Assembly (NCBI GenBank): GCA_964019055.1
Contig: CAXHSA010000059.1
Coordinates: 248,001-312,000, forward strand
Origin: Anthopleura xanthogrammica
Taxonomy: Eukaryota > Cnidaria > Anthozoa > Actiniaria > Actiniidae
Length of the DNA: 64,000 nt
Direction of reading: 5' to 3'
In this document: piece by piece, positions 38,481 through 51,803 of the stretch
Layout of the letters: each line of letters starts with the position of its first letter
How positions within the stretch are numbered: position 1 is the stretch's first letter
Notes under the pieces: model-generated
Databases searched by the model: none
Told to the model about the DNA's origin: nothing
Seen by the model: the letters and a program-made list of their open reading frames with translations, nothing else
Made by a program: the position numbers and the translations under genes

Positions 38481-41144
38481 TTTTGGTGCCCGCGCATGCG
38501 CAGCTACAAAGTTAGGCACTTTACGATTTTGGAATTTGCCAATTTTCATCTCGGAAATAAATTGCTGGCACGATTCTACCTATACATGGTCACGTTTATC
38601 TTGTGAAAATTCGGCAGTCTTCCCCTAGTTTTGGTGCCCGCGGATGCGCAGCTACAAAGTTAGGCACTTTACGATTTTGGAATTTCTCAATTTTGATCAC
38701 GGAAATGGAATGCTGGCACGATTCTACCTATACATGGTCACGTTTATCTTGTGAAAATTCGGCAGTCTTCCCCTAGTTTTGGTGCCCGCGGATGCGCAGC
38801 TACAAAGTTAGGCACTTTACGATTTTGGAATTTGCCAATTTTGATCACGGAAATGGATTGCTGGCACGATTCTACCTATACATGGTCACGATTATCTTGT
38901 GAAAATTCGGCAGTGTTCCCCTAGTTTTGGTGCCCGCGCATGCGCAGCTACAAAGTTAGGCACTTTACGATTTTGGAATTTCTCAATTTTGATCACGGAA
39001 ATAGATTACTGGCACGATTCCACCCATACATGGTCACGTTTATCTTGTGAAAATTCGGCAGTCTTCCCCTAGTTTTGGTGCCCGCGCATGCGCAGCTACA
39101 AAAATAGGCACTTTACGATTTTGGAATTTGCCAATTTTGATCACGGAAATGGATTGCTGGCACGATTCTACCTATACTTGGTCACGTTTATCTTGTGAAA
39201 ATTCGACAGTTTTCTTCTAGTTTTGGTGCCCGCGCATGCGCAGCTACAAAGTTAGGCACTTTACGATTTTGGAATTTGCCAATTTTCATCTCGGAAATAA
39301 ATTGCTGGCACGATTCTACCTATACATGGTCACGTTTATCTTGTGAAAATTCGGCAGTGTTCCCCTAGTTTTGGTGCCCGCGCATGCGCAGCTACAAAGT
39401 TAGGCACTTTACGATTTTGGAATTTCTCAATTTTGATCACGGAAATAGATTACTGGCACGATTCCACCCATACATGGTCACGTTTATCTTGTGAAAATTC
39501 GGCAGTCTTCCCCTAGTTTTGGTGCCCGCGCATGCGCAGCTACAAAAATAGGCACTTTACGATTTTGGAATTTGCCAATTTTGATCACGGAAATGGATTG
39601 CTGGCACGATTCTACCTATACTTGGTCACGTTTATCTTGTGAAAATTCGACAGTTTTCTTCTAGTTTTGGTGCCCGCGCATGCGCAGCTACAAAGTTAGG
39701 CACTTTACGATTTTGGAATTTGCCAATTTTCATCTCGGAAATAAATTGCTGGCACGATTCTACCTATACATGGTCACGTTTATCTTGTGAAAATTCGGTA
39801 GTCTTCCCCTAGTTTTGGTGCCCGCGGATGCGCAGCTACAAAGTTAGGCACTTTACGATTTTGGAATTTCTCAATTTTGATCACGGAAATGGAATGCTGG
39901 CACGATTCTACCTATACATGGTCACGTTTATCTTGTGAAAATTCGGCAGTCTTCCCCTAGTTTTGGTGCCCGCGGATGCGCAGCTACAAAGTTAGGCACT
40001 TTACGATTTTGGAATTTGCCAATTTTGATCACGGAAATGGATTGCTGGCACGATTCTACCTATACATGGTCACGTTTATCTTGTGAAAATTCGGCAGTCT
40101 TCCCCTAGTTTTGGTGCCCGAGCATGCGCAGCTACAAAGTTAGGCACTTTACGATTTTGGAATTTGCCAATTTTGATCACGGAAATGGATTGCTGGCACG
40201 ATTCTACCTATACTTGGTCACGTTTATCTTGTGAAAATTCGACAGTTTTCCCCTAGTTTTGGTGCCCGCGCATGCGCAGCTACAAAGTTAGGCACTTTAC
40301 GATTTTGGAATTTGCCAATTTTGATCTCGGAAATGGATTGCTGGCACGATTCTACCTATACATGGTCACGTTTATCTTGTGAAAATTCGGCAGTCTTCCC
40401 CTAGTTTTGGTGCCCGCGGATGCGCAGCTACAAAGTTAGGCACTTTACGATTTTGGAATTTGCCAATTTTGATCACGGAAATGGATTGCTGGCACGATTC
40501 TACCTATACATGGTCACGTTTATCTTGTGAGAATTCGGCAGTCTTCCTCTAGTTTTGGTGCCCGCGCATGACCAGCTACAAAGTTAGGCACTTTACGATT
40601 TTGGAATTTCTCAATTTTGATCACGGAAATGGATTGCTGGCACGATTCTACCTATACATGGTCACGTTTATCTTGTGAAAATTCGGCAGTGTTCCCCTAG
40701 TTTTGGTGCCCGCGCATGCGCAGCTACAAAGATAGGCACTTTACGATTTTGGAATTTCTCAATTTTGATCACGGAAATAGATTACTGGCACGATTCCACC
40801 CATACATGGTCACGTTTATCTTGTGAAAATTCGGCAATCTTCCCCTAGTTTTGGTGCCCGCGCATGCGCAGCTACAAAAAGAGGCACTTTACGATTTTGG
40901 AATTTGCCAATTTTGATCACGGAAATGGATTGCTGGCACGATTCTACCTATACTTGGTCACGTTTATCTTGTGAAAATTCGACAGTTTTCTTCTAGTTTT
41001 GGTGCCCGCGCATGCGCAGCTACAAAGTTAGGCACTTTACGATTTTGGAATTTGCCAATTTTCATCTCGGAAATAAATTGCTGGCACGATTCTACCTATA
41101 CATGGTCACGTTTATCTTGTGAAAATTCGGCAGTCTTCCCCTAG
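38185..41144 (+). repeat. 3-monomer cassette at four places, partly tandem
   Basis: The cassette TTCTCAA/AATAGATTAC/CCACCC, then AAAAATAGG (GAAAAAGAGG at 40849) with CCTATACTTGG and TTCGACAGTTTTCTTC, then CATCTCGGAAATAAATTGC begins at 38185, 38925, 39369 and 40701. The copies at 38925 and 39369 are in direct tandem (444 bp). Others are separated by CGGATGCG monomers (38629, 38777, 39813, 39961) that are themselves duplicated as a pair. Confidence 0.8.
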
Positions 41145-41588
41145 TTTTGGTGCCCGCGGATGCGCAGCTACAAAGTTAGGCACTTTACGATTTTGGAAAT
41201 TGCCAATTTTTAGCACGGAAATGGATTGCTGGCACGATTCTACCTATACATGGTCACGTTTATCTTGTGAAAATTCGGCAGTCTTCCCCTAGTTTTGGTG
41301 CCCGCGCTTGCACAGCTACAAAGATAGGTACTTTACGATTTTGGAATTTCTCAATTTTGATCACGGAAATGGATTGCTGGCACGATTCCACCCATACATG
41401 GTAACGTTTATCTTGTGAAAATTCGGCAGTCTTCCCCTAGTTTTGGTGCCCGCGCATGCGCAGCTACAAAGTTAGGCACTTTACGATTTTGGAATTTGCC
41501 AATTTGGAGCACGGAAATAGTTTGCTGGCACGATTCTACCTATACATGGTCACGTTTATCTTGTGAAAATTCGGCAGTCTTCCCCTAG

Positions 41589-43068
41589 TTTTGGTGCCCG
41601 CGGATGCGCAGCTACAAAGATAGACACTTAACGATTTTGGAATTTGCCAATTTTGATCACGGAAATGGATTGCTGGCACGATTCTACCTATACATGGTCA
41701 CGTTTATCTGGTGAAAATTCGGCAGTCTTCCCCTAGTTTTGGTGCCCGCGCTTGCGCAGCTACAAAGATAGGTACTTTACGATTTTGGAATTTCTCAATT
41801 TTGATCACGGAAATGGATTACTGGCACGATTCCACCCATACATGGTAACGTTTATCTTGTGAAAATTCGGCAGTCTTCCCCTAGTTTTGGTGCCCGCGCA
41901 TGCGCAGCTACAAAGTTAGGCACTTTACGATTTTGGAATTTGCCAATTTTTAGCACGGAAATGGATTGCTGGCACGATTCTACCTATACATGGTCACGTT
42001 TATCTTGTGAAAATTCGGCAGTCTTCCCCTAGTTTTGGTGCCCGCGCATGCGCAGCTACAAAGTTAGGCACTTTACGATTTTGGAATTTGCCAATTTTGA
42101 TCACGGAAATGGATTGCTGGCACGATTCTACCTATACATGGTCACGTTTATCTTGTGAGAATTCGGCAGTCTTCCTCTAGTTTTGGTGCCCGCGCATGCG
42201 CAGCTACAAAGTTAGGCACTTTACGATTTTGGAAATTCTCAATTTTGATCACGGAAATGGATTACTGGCACGATTCCAACCATACATGGTCACGTTGATC
42301 TTTTGAAAATTCGGCAGTCTTCCCCTAGTTTTGGTGCCCGCGGATGCGCAGCTACAAAGATAGACACTTAACGATTTTGGAATTTGCCAATTTTGATCAC
42401 GGAAATGGATTGCTGGCACGATTCTACCTATACATGGTCACGTTTATCTGGTGAAAATTCGGCAGTCTTCCCTTAGTTTTGGTGCCCGCGCTTGCGCAGC
42501 TACAAAGATAGGTACTTTACGATTTTGGAATTTCTCAATTTTGATCACGGAAATGGATTACTGGCACGATTCCACCCATACATGGTAACGTTTATCTTGT
42601 GAAAATTCGGCAGTCTTCCCCTAGTTTTGGTGCCCGCGCATGCGCAGCTACAAAGTTAGGCACTTTACGATTTTGGAATTTGCCAATTTTTAGCACGGAA
42701 ATGGATTGCTGGCACGATTCTACCTATACATGGTCACGTTTATCTTGTGAAAATTCGGCAGTCTTCCCCTAGTTTTGGTGCCCGCGCATGCGCAGCTACA
42801 AAGTTAGGCACTTTACGATTTTGGAATTTGCCAATTTTGATCACGGAAATGGATTGCTGGCACGATTCTACCTATACATGGTCACGTTTATCTTGTGAGA
42901 ATTCGGCAGTCTTCCTCTAGTTTTGGTGCCCGCGCATGCGCAGCTACAAAGTTAGGCACTTTACGATTTTGGAAATTCTCAATTTTGATCACGGAAATGG
43001 ATTACTGGCACGATTCCAACCATACATGGTCACGTTGATCTTTTGAAAATTCGGCAGTCTTCCCCTAG
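41589..43068 (+). repeat. 5-monomer higher-order repeat (740 bp), two nearly identical copies
   Basis: Copies are 41589-42328 and 42329-43068. The order is CGGATGCG with GATAGACACTTAAC and TCTGGTG; CGCTTGCG with GATAGGTAC; TTTTTAGCACGG; plain with GAGAATTC and CTTCCTCTAG; GGAAATTCTC with CCAACCATAC and GTTGATCTTTTG. By eye I find one clear difference (CCCTAG against CCTTAG at the end of the first monomer), so this is among the youngest duplications in the window. Confidence 0.9.
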
Positions 43069-46000
43069 TTTTGGTGCCTGCGCATGCGCAGCTACAAAGT
43101 TAGGCACTTTACGATTTTGGAATTTCCACATTTTGATCACGGAAATGGATTGCTGGCACGATTCTACCTATTCAAGGTGACGTTTATCTTGTGAAAATTC
43201 GGGAGTCTTCCCTTAGTTTTGGTGCCCGCGCATGCGCAGCTACAAAGTTAGGCGCTTTACGATTTTGGAATTTGCCAATTTTGATCTCGGAAATGGATTG
43301 CTGGCACGATTCTACCTAAACATGGTCACGTTTATCTTGTGAAAATTCGGCAGTCTTCCCCTAGTTTTGGTGCCCGCGCATGCGCAGCTACAAAGTTAGG
43401 CGCTTTACGATTTTGGAATTTGCCAATTTTGATCACGGAAATGGATTGCTGGCACGATTCTACCTATACATGGTCATGTTTATCTTGTGAAAATTCGGCA
43501 GTCTTCCCTTAGTTTTGGTGCCCGCGCATGCGCAGCTACAAAGTTAGGCACTTTACGATTTTGGAATTTGCCAATTTTGATCACGGAAATGGATTGCTGG
43601 CACGATTCTACCTATACATGGTCACGTTTATCATGTGAAAATTCGGCAGTCTTCCCCTAGTTTTGGTGCCCGCGCCTGGACAGCTACAAAGTTAGGCACT
43701 TTACGATTTTGGAATTTCTCAATTTTGATCACGGAAATGGATTACTGGCACGATTCCACCCATACATGGTCACGTTTATCTTGTGAAAATTCGGCAGTCT
43801 TCCCCTAGTTTTGGTGCCCGCGCATGCGCAGCTACAAAGTTAGGCACTTTACGATTTTGGAATTTGCAAATTTTGATCACGGAAATGGATTGCTGGCACG
43901 ATACTACCTATACATTGTCACGTTTATCTTGTGAAAATTCGGCAGTCTTCCCCTAGTTTTGCTGCCCGCGCATGCGCAGCTACAAAGTTAGGCACTTTAC
44001 GATTTTGGAATTTGTCAATTTTGATCACGGAAATGGATTGCTGGCACGATTCTACCTATACATGGTCACGTTTATCTTGTGAAAATTCGGCAGTCTTCCC
44101 TTAGTTTTGGTTCCCGCGCATGCGCAGCTACAAAAATAGGCACTTTACGATTTTGGAATTTCTCAATTTTGATCACGGAAATGGATTACTGGCACGATTC
44201 CACCCATACATGGTCACGTTTATCTTGTGAAAATTCTGCAGTCTTCCTCTAGTTTTGGTGCCCGCGCATGCGCAGCTACAAAGTTAGGCACTTTACGATT
44301 TTAAAATTTGCCAATTTTGATCACGGAAATGGATTGCTGGCACGATTCTACCTATACATGGTCACGTTTATCTTGTGAAAATTCGGCAGTCTTCCCCTAG
44401 TTTTGGTGCCCGCGCATGCGCAGCTACAAAGTTAGGAGCTTTACGATTTTGGAATTTGCCAATTTTGATCTCGGAAATGGATTGCTGGCACGATTCTACC
44501 TATACATGGTCACGTTTATCTTGTGAAAATTCGGCAGTCTTCCCCTAGTTTTGGTGCCCGCGCATGCGCAGCTACAAAGTTAGGAGCTTTACGATTTTGG
44601 AATTTCTCAATTTTGATCACGGAAATGGTTTACTGGCACGATTCCAACCATACATGGTCACGTTGATCTTGTGAAAATTCGGCAGTCTTCCCCTAGTTTT
44701 GGTGCCCGCGCATGCGCAGCTACAAAGTTAGGCAATTTACGATTTTGGAATTTCCACATTTTGATCACGGAAATGGATTGCTGGCCCGATTCTACCTATT
44801 CAAGGTCACGTTTATCTTGTGAAAATTCGGCAGTCTTCCCTTAGTTTTGGTGCCCGCGCATGCGCAGATACAAAGTTAGGCGCTTTACGATTTTGGAATT
44901 TGCCAATTTTTATCTCGGAAATGGATTGCTGGCACGATTCTACCTAAACATCGTCACGTTTATCTTGTGAAAATTCGGCAGTCTTCCCCTAGTTTTGGTG
45001 CCCGCGCATGCGCAGCTACAAAGTAAGGCACTTTATGATTTTGGAATTTGCCAATTTTGATCACGGAAATGGATTGCCGGCACGATTCTACCTATACATG
45101 GTCACGTTTATGTTGTGAAAATTCGGCAGTCTTCCCCTAGTTTTGGTGCCCGCGCATGCGCAGCTACAAAGTTAGGCACTTTACCATTTTGGAATTTGCC
45201 AATTTTGATCACGGAAATGGATTGCTGGCACGATTCTACCTATACATGGTCACGTTTATCTTGTGAAAATTCGGCAGTCTTCCCCTAGTTTTGGTGCCCG
45301 CGCATGCGCAGCTACAAAGTTAGGCACTTTACGATTTTGGAATTTGCAAATTTTGATCACGGAAATGGATTGCTGGCACGATTCTACCTATACATGGTCA
45401 CGTTTATCTTGTGAAAATTCGGCAGTCTTCCCCTAGTTTTGCTGCCCGCGCATGCGCAGCTACAAAGTTAGGCACTTTACGATTTTGGAATTTGCCAATT
45501 TTGATCACGGAAATGGATTGCTGGCACGATTCTACCTATACATGGTCAAGTTTATCTTGTGAAAATTCGGCAGTCTTCCCCTAGTTTTGGTGCCCGCGCA
45601 TGCGCAGCTACAAAGTTAGGCACTTTACGATTTTGGAATTTGCCAATTTTGATTACGGAAATGGATTGCTGGCACGATTCTACCTATACATGGTCACGTT
45701 TATGTTGTGAAAATTCGGCAGTCTTCCCCTAGTTTTGGTGCCCGCGCCTGGACAGCTACAAAGTTAGGCACTTTACGATTTTGGAATTTCTCAATTTTGA
45801 TCACGGAAATGGATTACTGGCACGATTCCACCCATACATGGTCACGTTTATCTTGTGAAAATTCGGCAGTCATCCCCTAGTTTTGGTGCCCGCGCATGCG
45901 CAGCTACAAAGTTAGGCACTTTACGATTTTGGAATTTGCAAATTTTGATCACGGAAATGGATTGCTGGCACGATTCTACCTATACATGGTCACGTTTATC

Positions 46001-46473
46001 TTGTGAAAATTCGGCAGTCTTCCCCTAGTTTTGCTGCCCGCGCATGCGCAGCTACAAAGTTAGGCACTTTACGATTTTGGAATTTGTCAATTTTGATCAG
46101 GGAAATGGATTGCTGGCACGATTCTACCTATACATGGTCACGTTTATCTTGTGAAAATTCGGCAGTCTTCCCCTAGTTTTGGTTCCTGCGCATGCGCAGC
46201 TACAAAGTTAGGCACTTTACGATTTTGGAATTTCTCAATTTTGATCACGGAAATGGATTACTGGCACGATTCCACCCATACATGGTCACGTTTATCTTGT
46301 GAAAATTCGGCAGTCTTCCCCTAGTTTTGGTGCCCGCGCATGCGCAGCTACAAAGTTAGGCACTTTACGATTTTAAAATTTGCCAATTTTGATCACGGAA
46401 ATGGATTGCTGGCACGATTCTACCTATACATGGTCACGTTTATCTTGTGAAAATTTCGGCAGTCTTTTCCTAG
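42921..46473 (+). repeat. Satellite stretch with 11- and 14-monomer offset copies
   Basis: Three monomers (CCAACCATAC with GTTGATC; CCACATTTT with CCTATTCAAGG; GGCGCTTTACG with ATCTCGG and CCTAAACAT) at 42921-43364 recur at 44549-44992 (1628 bp, 11 units). Five monomers (GCGCCTGGACAGC; GCAAATTTTG; TTTTGCTGCCCG with GTCAATTTTG; TTTTGGTTCC with TTCTCAA; TTTTAAAATT) at 43661-44400 recur at 45733-46473 (2072 bp, 14 units). The two offsets interleave, so at least two separate exchanges are recorded. Confidence 0.78.
46325..46473 (+). repeat. 149-bp monomer (first +1 unit)
   Basis: This is the first unit of the array that is not 148 bp. GAAAATTTCGG has one extra T relative to GAAAATTCGG (near 46454), followed by CTTTTCCTAG. 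The unit also carries TTTTAAAATT. The same combination occurs at 46918-47066 and 47807-47955, which are therefore descendants of the same event. Confidence 0.92.
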
Positions 46474-48547
46474 TTTTGGTGCCCGCGCATGCGCAGCTTC
46501 AAAGTAAGGCACTTAACGATTTTGGAATTTCTCAATTTTGATCACGGAAATGGATTACTGGCACGATTCTACCTATACATGGTCGCGTTTATCTTGTGAA
46601 AATTCGGCAGTCTTCCCCTAGTTTTGGTGCCCGCGCATGCGCAGCTACAAAGATAGGAACTTTACGATTTTGGAATTTCTCAATTTTGATCACGGAAATG
46701 GATTACTGGCACGATTCCACCCATACATAGTCACGTTTATCTTGTGAAAATTCGGCAGTCTTCCCCTAGTTTTGGTGCCCGCGCATGCGCAGCTACAAAG
46801 TTGGGCACTTTACGATTTTAAAATTTGACAATTTTGATCACGGAAATGGATTGCTGGCACGATTCTACCTATACATGGTCACGTTTATCTTGTGAAAAAT
46901 CGGCAGTCTTCCCCTAGTTTTGGTGCCCGCGCATGCGCAGCTACAAAGTTAGGCACTTTACGATTTTAAAATTTGCCAATTTTGATCACGGAAATGGATT
47001 GCTGGCACGATTCTACCTATACATGGTCACGTTTATCTTGTGAAAATTTCGGCAGTCTTTTCCTAGTTTTGGTGCCCGCGCATGCGCAGCTACAAAGTAA
47101 GGCACTTAACGATTTTGGAATTTCTCAATTTTGATCACGGAAATGGATTACTGGCACGATTCTACCTATACATGGTCGCGTTTATCTTGTGAAAATTCGG
47201 CAGTCTTCCCCTAGTTTTGGTGCCCGCGCATGCGCAGCTACAAAGATAGGAACTTTACGATTTTGGAATTTCTCAATTTTGATCACGGAAATGGATTACT
47301 GGCACGATTCCACCCATACATGGTCACGTTTATCTTGTGAAAATTCGGCAGTCTTCCCCTAGTTTTGGTGCCCGCGCATGCGCAGCTACAAAGTTGGGCA
47401 CTTTACGATTTTAAAATTTGACAATTTTGATCACGGAAATGGATTGCTGGCACGATTCTACCTATACATGGTCACGTTTATCTTGTGAAAAATCGGCAGT
47501 CTTCCCCTAGTTTTGGTGCCCGCGCATGCGCAGCTACAAAGATAGGAACTTTACGATTTTGGAATTTCTCAATTTTGATCACGGAAATGGATTACTGGCA
47601 CGATTCCACCCATACATAGTCACGTTTATCTTGTGAAAATTCGGCAGTCTTCCCCTAGTTTTGGTGCCCGCGCATGCGCAGCTACAAAGTTGGGCACTTT
47701 ACGATTTTAAAATTTGACAATTTTGATCACGGAAATGGATTGCTGGCACGATTCTACCTATACATGGTCACGTTTATCTTGTGAAAAATCGGCAGTCTTC
47801 CCCTAGTTTTGGTGCCCGCGCATGCGCAGCTACAAAGTTAGGCACTTTACGATTTTAAAATTTGCCAATTTTGATCACGGAAATGGATTGCTGGCACGAT
47901 TCTACCTATACATGGTCACGTTTATCTTGTGAAAATTTCGGCAGTCTTTTCCTAGTTTTGGTGCCCGCGCATGCGCAGCTACAAAGTAAGGCACTTAACG
48001 ATTTTGGAATTTCTCAATTTTGATCACGGAAATGGATTACTGGCACGATTCTACCTATACATGGTCGCGTTTATCTTGTGAAAATTCGGCAGTCTTCCCC
48101 TAGTTTTGGTGCCCGCGCATGCGCAGCTACAAAGATAGGAACTTTACGATTTTGGAATTTCTCAATTTTGATCACGGAAATGGATTACTGGCACGATTCC
48201 ACCCATACATGGTCACGTTTATCTTGTGAAAATTCGGCAGTCTTCCCCTAGTTTTGGTGCCCGCGCATGCGCAGCTACAAAGTTGGGCACTTTACGATTT
48301 TAAAATTTGACAATTTTGATCACGGAAATGGATTGCTGGCACGATTCTACCTATACATGGTCACGTTTATCTTGTGAAAAATCGGCAGTCTTCCCCTAGT
48401 TTTGGTGCCCGCGCATGCGCAGCTACAAAGATAGGCACTTAACGATTTTGGAATTTGCCAATTTTGATCACGGAAATGGATTGCTGGCACGATTCTACCT
48501 ATACATGGTCACGTTTATCTTGTGAAAATTCGGCAGTCTTCATTTAG
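46474..48547 (+). repeat. 4-monomer higher-order repeat with internal 6-monomer expansion
   Basis: Unit 1 (46474-47066, 593 bp) is GTAAGGCACTTAAC with GGTCGCG; GATAGGAAC with CCACCC; GTTGGGC with TTTTAAAATTTGACAA and GAAAAATCGG; GTTAGGC with TTTTAAAATT and the 149-bp GAAAATTTCGG. Unit 2 (47067-47955, 889 bp) has the middle pair twice (47215-47510 and 47511-47806). Unit 3 (47956-48547) repeats the first three monomers but ends with a GATAGGCACTTAAC monomer that also opens the next block. Lengths of 593 and 889 bp (4 and 6 units plus 1) confirm the inherited insertion. Confidence 0.88.
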
Positions 48548-50175
48548 TTTTGGTGCCCGTGCATGCGCAGCTACAAAGATAGGAACTTTACGATTTTGGA
48601 ATTTCTCAATTTTGATCACGGAAATGGATTACTGGCACGATGCCACCCATATATGGTCACGTTTATCGTGTGAAAATTCGGCAGTCTTCCCCTAGTTTTG
48701 GTGCCCGCGCATGCACAGCTACAAAGATAGGAACTTTACGATTTTAGAATTTGCCAATTTTGATCTCGGAAATGGATTACTGGCTCGATTCTACCTATAC
48801 ATGGTCACGTTTATCTTGTGAAAATTCGGCAGTCTTCCCCTAGTTTTGGTGCCCGCGCATGCGCAGCTACAAAGATAGGAACTTTACGATTTTGGAATTT
48901 CTCAATTTTGATCACGGAAATGGATTACTGGCACGATGCCACCCATACATGCTCACGTTTATCGTGTGAAAATTCGGCAGTCTTCCCCTAGTTTTGGTGC
49001 CCGCGCATGCGCAGCTACAAAGATAGGAACTTTACGATTTTAGAATTTGCCAATTTTGATCTCGGAAATGGATTACTGGCTCGATTCTACCTATACATGG
49101 TCACGTTTATCTTGTGAAAATTCGGCAGTCTTCCCCTAGTTTTGGTGCCCGCGCATGCGCAGCTACAAAGATAGGCACTTTACGATTTTGGAATTTGACT
49201 ATTTTGATCACGGAAATCGATTGCTGTCACGACTCTACCTATACATGGTCACGTTTATCTTGTGAAAAATCGGCAGTCTTCCCCTAGTTTTGGTGCCCGC
49301 GCATGCGCAGCTACAAAGATAGGCACTTAACGATTTTGGAATTTGCCAATTTTGATCACGGAAATGGATTGCTGGCACGATTCTACCTATACATGGTCAC
49401 GTTTATCTTGTGAAAATTCGGCAGTCTTCATTTAGTTTTGGTGCCCGTGCATGCGCAGCTACAAAGATAGGAACTTTACGATTTTGGAATTTCTCAATTT
49501 TGATCACGGAAATGGATTACTGGCACGATGCCACCCATACATGGTCACGTTTATCGTGTGAAAATTCGGCAGTCTTCCCCTAGTTTTGGTGCCCGCGCAT
49601 GCACAGCTACAAAGATAGGAACTTTACGATTTTAGAATTTGCCAATTTTGATCTCGGAAATGGATTACTGGCTCGATTCTACCTATACATGGTCACGTTT
49701 ATCTTGTGAAAATTCGGCAGTCTTCCCCTAGTTTTGGTGCCCGCGCATGCGCAGCTACAAAGATAGGAACTTTACGATTTTGGAATTTCTCAATTTTGAT
49801 CACGGAAATGGATTACTGGCACGATGCCACCCATACATGCTCACGTTTATCGTGTGAAAATTCGGCAGTCTTCCCCTAGTTTTGGTGCCCGCGCATGCGC
49901 AGCTACAAAGATAGGAACTTTACGATTTTAGAATTTGCCAATTTTGATCTCGGAAATGGATTACTGGCTCGATTCTACCTATACATGGTCACGTTTATCT
50001 TGTGAAAATTCGGCAGTCTTCCCCTAGTTTTGGTGCCCGCGCATGCGCAGCTACAAAGATAGGCACTTTACGATTTTGGAATTTGACAATTTTGATCACG
50101 GAAATCGATTGCTGTCACGACTCTACCTATACATGGTCACGTTTATCTTCTGAAAATTCGGCAGTCTTCCCCTAG
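48400..50175 (+). repeat. 6-monomer higher-order repeat (888 bp), two copies
   Basis: Copies are 48400-49287 and 49288-50175. The order is GATAGGCACTTAAC with CTTCATTTAG; CCCGTGCATG with GATAGGAAC and GATGCCACCC; CGCATGCACAGC with TTTTAGAATT, GATCTCGG and ACTGGCTCG; GATAGGAAC with GATGCCACCC and CATGCTC; GATAGGAAC with TTTTAGAATT and GGCTCG; GAAATCGATTGCTGTCACG with CGACTC. Monomers 2-3 and 4-5 form an inner dimer (296 bp), so a dimer was doubled before the hexamer was duplicated. CATTTAG is at 48541 and 49429. Confidence 0.88.
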
Positions 50176-51803
50176 TTTTGGTGCCCGCGCATGCGCAGCT
50201 ACAAAGTTAGGCACTTTACGATTTTGGAATTTGCAAATTTTGATCACGGAAATGGATTGCTGGCACGATTCTACCTATACATGGTCACGTTTATGTTGTG
50301 AAAATTCGGCAGTGTTCCCCTAGTTTTGGTGCCCGCGCATGCGCAGCTACAAAGTTAGGCACTTTACGATTTTGGAATTTGTCAATTTTGATCACGGAAA
50401 TGGATTGCTGGCACGATTCTACCTATACACGGTCACGTTTATCTTGTGAAAATTCGGCAGTCTTCTCCTAGTTTTGGTGCCCGCGCATGCGCAGCTACGA
50501 AGTTAGGCACTTTACGATTTTGGAATTTGCAAATTTTGATCACGGAAATGGATTGCTGGCACGATTCTACCTATACATGGTCACGTTTATGTTGTGAAAA
50601 TTCGGCAGTCTTCCCCTAGTTTTGGTGCCCGCGCATGCGCAGCTACAAAGTTAGGCACTTTACGATTTTGGAATTTGCCAATTTTGATCACGGAAATGGA
50701 TTGCTGGCACGATTCTACCTATACATGGTCACGTTTATCTTGTGAAAATTCGGCAGTCTTCCCCTAGTTTTGGTGCCCGCGCATGCGCAGCTACAAAGTT
50801 AGGCACTTTACGATTTTGGAATTTGCCAATTTTGATCACGGAAATGGATTGCTGGCACGATTCTACCTATACATGGTCACGTTTATCTTGTGAAAATTCG
50901 GCAGTCTTCCCCTAGTTTTGGTGCCCGCGCATGCGCAGCTACAAAGTTAGGCACTTTACGATTTTGGAATTTTTCAATTTTGATCACGGAAATGGATTAC
51001 TGGCACGATTCCACCCATACATGGTCAAGTTTATCTTGTGAAAATTCGGCAGTCTTTCCCTAGTTTTGGTGCCTGCGCATGCGCAGCTACAAAGTTAGGC
51101 ACTTTACGATTTTGGAATTTGCAAATTTTGATCACGGAAATGGATTGCCGGCACGATTCTACCTATACATGGTCGCGATTATGTTGTGAAAATTCGGCAG
51201 TCTTCCCCTAGTTTTGGTGCCCGCACATGCGCAGCTACAAAGATAGGAACTTTACGATTTTGGAATTTCTCAATTTTGATCACGGAAATGGATTACTGGC
51301 ACGATTCTACCTATACATGGTCACGTTTATCTTGTGAAAATTCGGCAGTCTTCCCCTAGTTTTGGTGCCCGCGCATGCGCAGCTACAAAGTTAGGCACTT
51401 TACGATTTTGGAATTTGCCAATTTTGATCACGGAAATGGATTGCTGGCACGATTCTACCTATACATGGTCACGTTTATCTTGTGAAAATTCGGCAGTCTT
51501 CCCCTAGTTTTGGTGCCCGCGCATGCGCAGCTACAAAGTTAGGCACTTTACGATTTTGGAATTTTTCAATTTTGATCACGGAAATGGATTACTGGCACGA
51601 TTCCACCCATACATGGTCACGTTTATCTTGTGAAAATTCGGCAGTCTTCCCCTAGTTTTGGTGCCCGCGCATGCGCAGCTACAAAGTTAGGCACTTTACG
51701 ATTTTGGAATTTGTCAATTTTGATCACGGAAATGGATTGCTGGCACGATTCTACCTATACATGGTCACGTTTATGTTGTGAAAATTCGGCAGTCTTCCCC
51801 TAG
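50176..51803 (+). repeat. Satellite stretch with GCAAATTTTG and TTTATGTTGTG variants
   Basis: Eleven monomers in register. GCAAATTTTG with TTATGTTGTG (50176, 50472, 51064), GTCAATTTTG (50324, 51656) and TTTTTCAATTTTG with CCACCC (50916, 51508) alternate with plain units. The pair plain then TTTTTCAA at 50768 and 51360 matches at 592 bp, but no full block is repeated. Confidence 0.72.
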
